Assembly: GCA_030849835.1 (NCBI GenBank)
Contig: JASAOC010002135.1
Location: forward strand, 124,001 to 188,000
Reading direction: 5' to 3'
DNA: 64,000 nt
From: Herpetomonas samuelpessoai
Taxonomy: Eukaryota; Euglenozoa; Kinetoplastea; Trypanosomatida; Trypanosomatidae
Shown here: piece after piece, positions 1 through 10,200 of the stretch
Layout of the letters: each line of letters opens with the position of its first letter
Numbering within the stretch: the stretch's first letter is position 1
Notes under the pieces: model-generated
What the model saw: the letters and a program-made list of their open reading frames with translations, nothing else
Told to the model about the DNA's origin: nothing
Databases searched by the model: none
Made by a program: the position numbers and the translations under genes

Positions 1-1268
1 AGGTCATGGATAGAGACGCGGTCTCCTTCAACCCTCTGGTTCACTTCTCTTCGCATCCTTTCGTTCTGTCTTGCTTCCCTCCCCTCTGTTTCCTTCCACG
101 ATGGTTCTCCCTATGCAAGACGGGGGCACACGTGAACTAAACATCGAGTAAATCCACCGTGATGCCCCATCTTGTTTCCTTCGCAATAATGCAGTAAACG
201 AAAAAAAAAAAAAAGCAACAACACGGCAAGAAACCCACCGTTTAAAAGAAAAAAATAAAGGCCCACCAATATGTTCGTAGATGCATTATGAAGGACTTGA
301 ATGCTGAAATGCGTGCCCTCTCGCTGTTTCCCTACCCTGTCTCGCTTGGGTGGTAATTGTCCACGAAGGGCAAGAATGAGGGGAAGCGGAAGTAACGATT
401 GGCTTGGTGGAAGGATTGTGCCACTGGCGTGCCTTCACAACTTGTCTACAATAGAGGGGTTTCTGTGTTCCACGTACAGGATAGGAAGACCAGCCCTTGA
501 GTCTCTCCATGTGACCTTGGATACATGTGTGATTGAGAAGACAAACACTGTAATTCATGCCTTCCTCTTCTTCTTCTGCCTTTCTTGTTCATTGTGTTTC
601 GAACAATGAACAACAACGATTTGTTATCCCTGTTGGTTAATAAACTCGCGCACCTATCCGTACGCATGAAGGCTGCCTAGGAAGCCACTGGAAACATTCT
701 CTTGTGGTTTTGGTTTCTATTCCTTTTTTCCCCCTTTCTCTTCACGCGTTGTTTCACACTCCGTTTCACAAAACCTCGTGTCCTGTAAATTTTTCTTTTT
801 CTTTTTGACGTCAGCGAGGGCTTCTTCACTTTCTCTTGTGCTTGTGGTTACAACTATTACTGTTCTTGTTGTTTTTGTCGTTTTCAACGCTGTTGTGTGT
901 GCCTTAGGACGCGACTGCGTCCCTTTCCCCCCGGTTCATTAGCTCTTTCTTGTTCGACTCTCTCTCTTTTTTTCTTTTTTTGTCGTCGGGCTCAACCATC
1001 CGACGTGTACGAGTGTGTTGTCTGCGCAATCACAGCCACTCGACACGTTGCTTTTTTTTTTTTTTTTTGTCTTCTTCTTCTTCTGGTTCTCCTCGCCCAC
1101 ACTAACACACACCTGCGCAAAGCTTACTTTCCTCTCACGATTTACGACTTCTTTCCCTCTTCGCTGTAGTATCACTTTTCTTTTCTGTTCTCTTTTTTTT
1201 CTTTCGTTCCTTTGGTTTCATTTTCTGTATTTCCGCGTTTGTTTCTCTTTTAGATACGCTGTAGAATC
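1..1268. other. Left-edge non-coding spacer
   Basis: All three forward frames open at the left edge close within about 170 bases, and their short products look non-coding. This is therefore probably the 3' UTR of an upstream gene followed by intergenic DNA. Bases about 290-660 have balanced composition and higher complexity. The rest is rich in T and CT runs. I see no RNA gene. Confidence 0.6.
1193..1253 (+). promoter_or_regulatory. Probable trans-splice acceptor for the giant ORF
   Basis: A strongly pyrimidine-rich stretch ends in an AG at 1252-1253, 15 bases before the ATG. A second AG at 1263-1264 would leave a 4-base leader. This matches the kinetoplastid spliced-leader acceptor layout. 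The exact site is inferred. Confidence 0.6.
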
Positions 1269-4200
1269 ATGGATTGGTCCAAATGGCCGGTGAAGCCGCA
1301 TCCAGCAGCAACACAAGCAGCCACCACCAATGCAGCCGCGGCCGTGAAACCAAGCATTGGGGCGTCGCTCTCCGGCACCTCGGCGATCCCCTTGTCTCCG
1401 AGGAGCCCGCCACAGCCGCAACCAACTACACCCCGTCGCATCGACGGCAGCGGTGCGGGACGGTCTCCGGTCAACACGACGACGTCCACTGCGCCACCCC
1501 CCGTGACCGTTATCGTTCCCTCGCACCTCCCTCGGCCTGAGCACACGCCAACGCAATCTGCGTGGGCGGCTTTCAGTGCTTCGTCGGGGCCCGGCTCACA
1601 TGCAACATCTCACGTCGTGCCAGGAGCAAGGAGCGCGTCTCCCGTGTCACGCACCGTTGTGCCAACGGCAGAGCCTTTCCCGCCGCCGCCGCCGCCGTAC
1701 CACCGTCCGGTGGTCCTGCCAGGAGCCCCGCATGTAGAAGAAGGAGTCTTGGGCCCGCTCGATGCGAGCACCGTGGCGCATCAGTACGTGGATCAGTTCG
1801 GTCGTATTCTCGGGGCACACCTGGCGTCGTCCCCTTCGTCAAGCTCCGGAAGTAATCTCTTTGACGGCGACCGTGGCGGGCGAGACGCGGAGAGAGCAAT
1901 AGAAATCGAGGAGGAAGAGGACGATGAAGGATGGCGAAGGCGCGAAGAAACGCAACACATGCCGCGCGCAAGAGGCAGCAGCAGAGGTGGCGATACCAGT
2001 AGCGCAGAGGATATGACGCTAGGCGCCCGCTACGTCTTGAGCAGCGGGGAGAGTCACTTGCCGGAGAGCGGATCAGAGACACCTCCGCGCATGCCTGACC
2101 CGTCGATGCTCGCAGCGTCGAGGCACAAGGACGGCTTTCCCTCCACCACGGGACCTGGAATACCGCGACGAACGTGGCCTGGTTCTCTCGCTAACGACAT
2201 GTCCGCGCCGCAGGACTCGATGCCCTCATCCTCGCAGGTCCCTGCACAGCAACCCCGCCACACTCTGTGGTCGTCCACTACGCAGCTATATTCTGACCGG
2301 CGCCAACACCCCACTGCCAACCCTTACTCAAATCTAAACCACAGCGGACGTCACAGTACTCGCATCACGGGAGGCGGCGTCGAGGATCACCTCGGTCGTG
2401 GTACGCTACTGTCCGCGATCGCTGACATTGAGAGCATTGTTGGCGTACTCGCACAGCAAAAGGAAGTGCAGCAGCGCGAGGCTGCGTTGCGACGCGCGCG
2501 CCGGCGCCGCGTCGCCACGACAGGGACCCTGTCGTCACGACGTCAGAGTACGAGCACACTGTCAAGCGGCACGGTGGAGGACCGGACCAGTGGGGGTCGC
2601 GGGGAGGGCCACGTGAATACCGCCACCTCCTCTTCTCGAGGCCTTGGACATGCAAATAGTCATTCGGGTACGACGACGACCACCATCACGAATACCAGCG
2701 GTGGGTCTTCGGCGTCGTTCCAAAAATCCGTCCTGGGGGAGCTGTCTCCCGCGGCGACCGCGGCGGTGGCGACAACCGCCTCGGCGTCTGCGTCAGGCGT
2801 CGGAACGGCCGGGGCGAGCCGCATGAGTTTGCGGACACACACAAACACCTACCCAAATAGCGTGAGCGCATCGCGAACCGTGTCCGAGGGCGTGTTGGGT
2901 GCACACGGTCTGGATCACAGCGAGGCCAGCATTCGCCCGGGAGATCGTCCGTCGATCTTGCCACCGCAACCTCCACCCATGCCACCCATGCCCGCGCGTG
3001 CGCCGCCCTCGAGTTATGAGGCCCATGAGGAACGAGCGGATCTCTCGGAAGGCGACGGCGCGTTGCCCGTCACGGACTACTTCACCTCACATTTTCGCGC
3101 CATACAGAATCAGCGCTCGAGCGACATGCTCAACGCGCGTCTCCGCTCCCTACTGCTGACCACGGAGCGTATCGCACAGCGGTGCCGCATGAACCTTGAC
3201 CTGTGTGTCTCGGTGCAGGTGCGCGAGGCGGCGGCCGATTTCACGGCACGCGGTTCGCTTACGTCAGTCTCTTGCGCCAACCACACAGAAGACGGAGAGG
3301 AGGAAGGGGTAGAAGACGAAGAAGAAGAAGGGGTTTACGGAGTTCAGGGTGTGGGGTTACCAGCACGCACACGAACGTCACCTCGGCGAATGGTCACATC
3401 CGATGGCTGCGAGGCGGATGAAGAGGAGGAGATCGATGAGGAGGACGACGAAGAAGAAGACGAAGAAGGAGCGACCGCAGAGGATGGGGAGCGAGATGGA
3501 AGGGACGGGGCTCAGGGGCACTTTGTCCCGTGTCGTGCGCGCAGTGCACGCCATCACGACTCTCACTCCTTCTACGACAAACGGCTTCCCCAGCTGCGGC
3601 AGGCACCGGCGGGCGGCGGTCGCCGCCGCTCGTCCGCGGGGGGCGACGACATGCTCAGCACGTGGGGTGCCGGCACGACACCCACGACACCGTCCACGAG
3701 CGGTTCGATCCGCGCACCACCACCACCGCACCGTCGGGACACCGCGGTAGGCACGACGATTGCCGCACCGCAGCCGTCAAGCAGCCTAGCCGATCCGAGC
3801 AATCACGACGGAACCACGGGACATGCGGACCCTTCTTCTTCTTCTCCCTTGCGGCAGGAACAACATCCTCCGGCGCTGCCGCAGAAAAGGCAGTCTTCTT
3901 CGACCCACGACCATGCCTCCCTCCGCTCCCGCAGTGCACCACCACCACCACCACCGCCACCATCCACCGCACCAGGTGTTCTGGGCAGGGAGTTGAGCAG
4001 CGACAGCTACGGCCATGAAAGCTCCTCGCATCAGCCTTACACCACCACCAGCAACAGCCAAAGCAACAGCCACAGCACCAGTGAAGGGGCGACCGCGTCT
4101 GCTGTGCATCCACCGCACCACCAGCACCTCCACCACCTCAGTCATAGCAGCAGCCATCCCATGCGCCAGCAGGAGGGCTCCTTCGCCGCGGCGGGTGGGG

Positions 4201-7200
4201 TGGGAACCCCACCAGTGCCTCGCGCGCTCCGCTCCGGCATACCGCCGGCCCCACCGATTCCGTCTCCGCAAAACAGCTTCTCTCGCGACGCGAGTAGTCG
4301 CAACCAAAGCAGCAGTATGAGCACCAGCCGACAGAGCGGCAGCGGCAGCAGCGGCGGGGCTGCTGGGCTGCCTGCGCGACGCCACGCCGGGCACGATCGC
4401 GCGGCCTCCTCCTCGCCTCCGGCACGCCCCATCGTGACAGCGGCGGAGGGACATCACAGCAACAGCGCGAGTGGCAGCGGCAGCGGTGGCAGCGGGAGTG
4501 GGTACGGCCACGTTCCGTTTCACCATCCTTCTCCGCAGCAGCAGCTTCAAACGTACACGCTTCCCTCCTCGCTGCGGCAAGGATCGCACCCGCAAGGGAT
4601 CTACCTCCCCGCCACCAGCCACAGCGCATCCGGGCAGGCAAGCTCCTTCAGCAGCTCACAAAGTCAGAGCCGCGGCTTCCTCGGCGGCGCATTTTACAGC
4701 GACGACAACACGAGCATGAGCGCGGCGAGCTCGCATCTGGAGCGTGTGCCCTACGCGCGCGATGTGCGGCCGTCGCCTCCGCTCGCTCCAGGAGCGGTGG
4801 GGTGGGCAGCGGCCATGTCCGGAGGAGGAAGAGAGGCTCACGGCGATCACGCGCATGGGGAGGAGACCGAGGCTGCGGCGGGAAACACCAGCAGCACCAG
4901 AACCGTCACCAGCGCGCTTCCCTCTGCCATATATACGCCCTTGAATGCCGTGGGGCCGCCGCCAGCGACGGCGTCGCGGTCGTCCTCGACACCGATGAGC
5001 CCGCAGGAGGGCAGCGGCGCGTCTGGCCCGGCAGCGGGAGCCGCACCCTCCGATGTCTCCCCATCCCAGGCAAGCGTGGCGGCGAAACCGCCCACCCCGC
5101 GGCTGCCCGATCGCAAGAGTGAGCGGTATGAGCTGCTTCGCTTGGGCTACCAGAGCACAGCGGACAAGGCTGCCTTTCCTATCCTTCCCGAGCGCCGGCA
5201 CGGCGGCGTGCGTGGTGCCGACAGCGGTGGCGTGGGCGGCGGGGTCGTCGACGAGGACGAGGACGACGATGAAAAAGATGATACCCTGTCCATTAGCGCC
5301 GCCCCGGGGTATAGCAGCCGTCGGGGCTTTACCCTCGAAGAGAGCCTCACCGCCGCTGTGGCGTCCCTCCGGCGCGAGCAGCAGCAGCGGGACAGCGAGG
5401 AACCAACCCCAGCGGCAGCGGCGGCGGCGGCGGCCGCTCTCACTTCATCGTCTGTCTTGGGCGCGGGAAGGCTGGGAGGGGACGTCCCACCGCGACCACC
5501 TCAGCGACGGTTCAGCCGGGATGACTTGCCCCCTCTGGCTGCCTCCTCTGAAGGCCTGCTGACCATCAGCGGACGCCAGCCCGACGGCTTCTTCACCACA
5601 TCTGGGGTTGCCGCGACGGCCGCGTCTTCGGTGCTGGGTAGCCCTTTCGAGAAGCCACCCCTCGCACCACCCCTACCACCGCCACCACCCGTATCTGCAA
5701 CACCCCCACCCCCACCCCCACCCGCACCGGGGCAAGAATCGCCCCCGGCCACACAAGAAAAGACAGGGACCGCATCAGTGCCCGAGCAGCTGTCGCCACA
5801 GCAGCTTCCCTCGTCTTCCCCTGCCTCTCCCGATGCCGATGCCGAGTTAGGCAAGACCCTCATAGATACCCCGCACACCCGTGAAGTGACCGCACTGCCG
5901 TCCGAGTGGAACGACGGAGGCAGCAACAGTACCAAGGAGGGAGCCGAGCAGAACCCTGTCCCGAGTCAGGAGGATTCCACGCGAGACCCAACGACGGCGG
6001 CCACCGCTGCTGCTGCGGAAGCCGACCCTCACGCGAGTTCACGGACCGAAACGACTGTCAAACGAAGTCGCGGTGGCAGCTGTAGCAGCAGCGATAGCAG
6101 TCGCCCCACGATGCCGAACCCATCTCACAGCAACGACAGCAGCCCCACAGGGGATAAGTCTGATGCTACGACCGTCTCCCCGACCATCACCACAGCAACA
6201 ACAGCGACAACAGGAACCACCGGAGCAGAATCCTCCTCGGCTCAGCAGGAGAAGCGTGAAGCATGGCCCACCCAGCACGAGCCGTCGCAGAACGGTGACA
6301 CCCCAGCGGTGCCGCCAGATGTGAGTGTGCCGTCCGCCCTCCAACACCAACAACAGCAACAGCCACAACAACAGCGTGCATTTGAAGGCCGAGTCAGCGA
6401 CGGCAGCAGAAACGACACACCGCTTCCTCTGATAGCGCTGCCTTCCAGTGGAGGGGTCGTGTTGTCGAGCCTAACATCGCACACACTGACCGAGGCGACA
6501 CCCACCACCAGCACGACGGCGACCACCGGCGAGCGAGTCTCTGGCAGCCCCGTCGGGTTCATCCGCACAAGGCACACGCAGAGCAGCAGCCATTCTTCAG
6601 GGGCAGAAGACCCCGCACCCGCACCGCATCTTTCAAAAAACGCACGTGACGTGGAAACGTCAGAGGCTGCCGCTGCCTCTGCTGCGGCTGCTGCTGCTAC
6701 TGCTGATGGAAAGCGTCTGGACGGCGCGGACGGCAACTACCACACGGCTTTGTCATCGCCATCGCCTTCATTATCGCGTGAGGGGTTGTCAGGTGCAGGA
6801 ACCACGACCACGCCCTCGGTGGCTCCTGCAGCGACAAGGGAGGCGGTCCCGCCAGCGAAAGCGCATCACCCTCCCCTCCCTCTCTTCCCCACGTACCCGT
6901 TGCCAACCGATCCCGTGGAGACCAGCACCGGTGTGGGGCTTCATGCGGGCGCGTCCGTACCCACGTCGTCGGCGCTTCCTTCCGGTGCTGCAGCTGCTGC
7001 TACGGTGGTGGTGGCTCATGAGGGCTGGCTAGACCCGGAGAACACCCTGCGTGACAGCTGCGAAGGGTCTGGCACCATGCTGGACACGACCAGCGGTGCT
7101 GGTTGCGCTGGTGATGGGGAGAAGAAAGCGGAGAGGGAAAAGAAAGCAGCAAGCAAAGAGGAAACAGCGTCGTACACAGGATCGCAGCCCACATCGCCTA

Positions 7201-10200
7201 CGCCGCGGGTTGTGTCCGAGAGGAAGGACCACTCTCAGACGGCGGGAGAGGGCAAAATCAAGAGCACAGCCGGCACAGGGGATGTCCCAGCCGATGCCGC
7301 GCGGTCTTCAGCACCCTCGCAACGTGTTGAACCCGTCGCTGACCCCGAACCCCCAACGGAGGCACACGCGAACACTGCCACAGCGGCAGCAGCGGATAAC
7401 AACGATACGTCCCCCAACACCCTCAACCTCTCCACCGTCGACGCACACCCGCATCGGTACGGTGAGGCGGCGGCACCTCGCGACGCGTCCCAAGGCAGCA
7501 CGCGACTCGTTCGCTTCCCAGATCCCACGGCCAACACCACCACCGACACGCACAGCGTTGCGGAGGTCAGCAGCAGCGCGAGTACCACCGCGGCGCTTGG
7601 CGGGCGACAGAATACCTCCTCCGGACCCTCCGGCTCTGTGTCGGCGACCACGCGTAACGGCGACTCCTTTCGGGCTGCCGGCTCACCCAACGCGACAGGG
7701 TACTCGATTAGCTCCTCGCAAACCCCAGAATCCACGTCCGTGCTGACGGCGGGGGCCGCGGGGGTGCGACGAAGCATGGGTGGCTCTGGCCACGGCCAAG
7801 GTTCCGAGGATCGCGACTTGATTCCTCCACCACTACCACCGTCGTCATCGTCATCGCGACAGCAGCACACACAGGAGGTGGGTTCGAAGGAGCCCCTGTC
7901 GCTTGCGGCTGCCGCTGCAGATGTGTCTGCAGGTCTGGCCGATATCAGGAGAGAGACAGACCTCGAAGGCTCCTCGCTCCGGTCCCCGCAAGAGAAGTCT
8001 ACGACGGGCTTTCTTCTCTCTGACGGGGAGCGAACCGCGGGTAACAGCAAGAACAACCATCCAGGGGAGGAAGGAGGAAGCTCTGGCGGCTCTGTCGACG
8101 CTCGTGCGCCTCGTGTGGCGTCCGAAGGCCACTCGCACATGAATCGCCCCGAGGAAGCAAGCTTCTCCCATTCCGTCGCAAACACGGACGACGGCAACGC
8201 GCCGGAAGAGGAAAACGAAAGCGGAGAGGCCCATCTCTTTGCCTTACAACTGGCGAATCTGCCCATGCCTCGCTTCTACACGTCGCAGATGCAGCGCTTT
8301 GTGGAAGGCAAGTCCCAGTGCGAGCAAGAGGAGGGGGAGGCGCGGGATCCGTCCTGCGCTACGGGTGGAGGAGGGAACAGCGGCAGCACGACGCCGCGTT
8401 CAGGGCGCGGGTCTACCCCGGCGCCATTGCAACCACCGCCACCCGACACGGACGCACGTTTATCCCCCGCCACGACAACGCATGGCGGCGCAAGGCGGCG
8501 GAGACCTTCTCCCCGCAGCGACCAGGTGTCCGAAGATGAGGCGTCGTCGTCCCTTCTGGCGCGTTCTTCGGCAGAGGCTGGTGGTAAGACGCGGGACCTC
8601 AAGGACCTCCACGTCTTTGTCGACACACGGCGCTCCACAGATGATTTTGTCAGCGGCACCACGCTTGCAACGATGACCACCACGACAACGACGAGTACCA
8701 GCAGCGAACCCCACGCCAACATTCCGCGTCATGCGAGTGGTGCCACGGGCGAGACGGCTGCGACCACCGCAGCAGGAGCGTTGGGTGGTGGTGATGCTGG
8801 TGATGAGAACCAAGCACGAGCTCAGCAGCACCACCATGGGCAGCGACACCGAGGTGCCGAGGGCAGTGGGGCGAGCCTGCTGAACGACGCGTCTGCATCG
8901 GCACAACAGACGGAGGAAGCTTTGCGCGATGGTAGCACCACCACTATGATGATGACGTCCGAGTCCGCGATGCCCCCGGCGGTGTCTGTCTCCTCGTGCT
9001 CGCACGCGCCGAGTCGCCAGTCGGAGGAGCCCTTGCACGAGACTGCGGAAGCGGACCATGAGACAGTACGCACAGAAGACGCGGACGGGAGCGAGGAGCG
9101 CGCGGAGGCCGAGGACGGGGAACGGAAAGCCGGTGGAGAGGACACCATCACAGTGCCCGCGCTGATGCTGAGCGCCAAGCAGCCTCCTTCCCCTGTGACG
9201 GGCGACCAAGCGCAAGCGGTTGCCGCGACCGGCCCTGTTCCGGAACACGCCGAGGCGCAAGACGAGACCCTTCCCTCTCCCGTGACAGAGGCGTACGCGC
9301 AGCAGCGTCGAGACGAAGACGCCGACGCGCTGCTTGCCCTGCTGGATGCCAAGCTCTCGGCACGTCCGTCATCGCTTTCGCTCAAGCAAAGCAGTACGTT
9401 TTACGAGAAAGATGCGGAGCCCTCACCGCAGGAAGGAGGGGAAGAGGACGCACCACCAAAGGAAGAGCGTACCGCCACCCCATCCGCACCACGCGATGCG
9501 CCACCGTCGCACGAGCGCGCGAGCTCCTCGGCCCATGACCTCGAGCTCAACGATGCCTCTCTGCTCCTCGATGGCGAGGAAGACAGCAAGGCGGTCAAGA
9601 CGCACGGCGGCAACGTGACGAAAGGAGGTAAGGCTGCGGAGGCGGAAGATGGTGCTACCCTAATGGCCTCCGTGCCCGTGCTGGACGCCCTTGCTCACGT
9701 GGCAGCGGCAGCAGCAGCAGCAGCAGCACCACCGAGGACGCTTTCGGTCTCGCTCCCGCGGGACGACAGCGATGTCACCATGGGGTCTGCCGGTGGTGAG
9801 AGAGGCTCCTGCGCCGCTCCGCTGGCTGCATTTCCGCTTGTGCGAGACTCCTCGAGTGAGCTCTACTGCTCCCCGGCCACCGCATCCCCTGCGAACATGA
9901 GCTTGCAAGTGGCAGATTCACTGCGGGCGGCGACGGTGGGTGCGGGGGAGGGTCTCCGGTTGGCAGCACGTTCTGGTCACATTGCGGCCGCTGCCCACCA
10001 CAGGCGCAGCGTGAGCGCTGGCGCGGCGGTCACCGCGGGGGGTGACGATGGAGGAAGACGCCGTTCTGCCTCCCGGAGTGACCTCAACATGGCCAGCCTT
10101 CGAGGGGACTACGGCTCCCCCATCTCCCCTGACCCCTCTGTCGCCAGCCCAACCTCCTCCGCGTCGGCGGCGTCGTCTGCGTCGGCATCCCCTTCCTCTC

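Noticed and set aside
7235-8266. 343-codon antisense frame inside the giant ORF
   Set aside because: Its composition is the reverse complement of low-complexity sense sequence and no acceptor context is present. It is a by-product of GC-rich codon bias.
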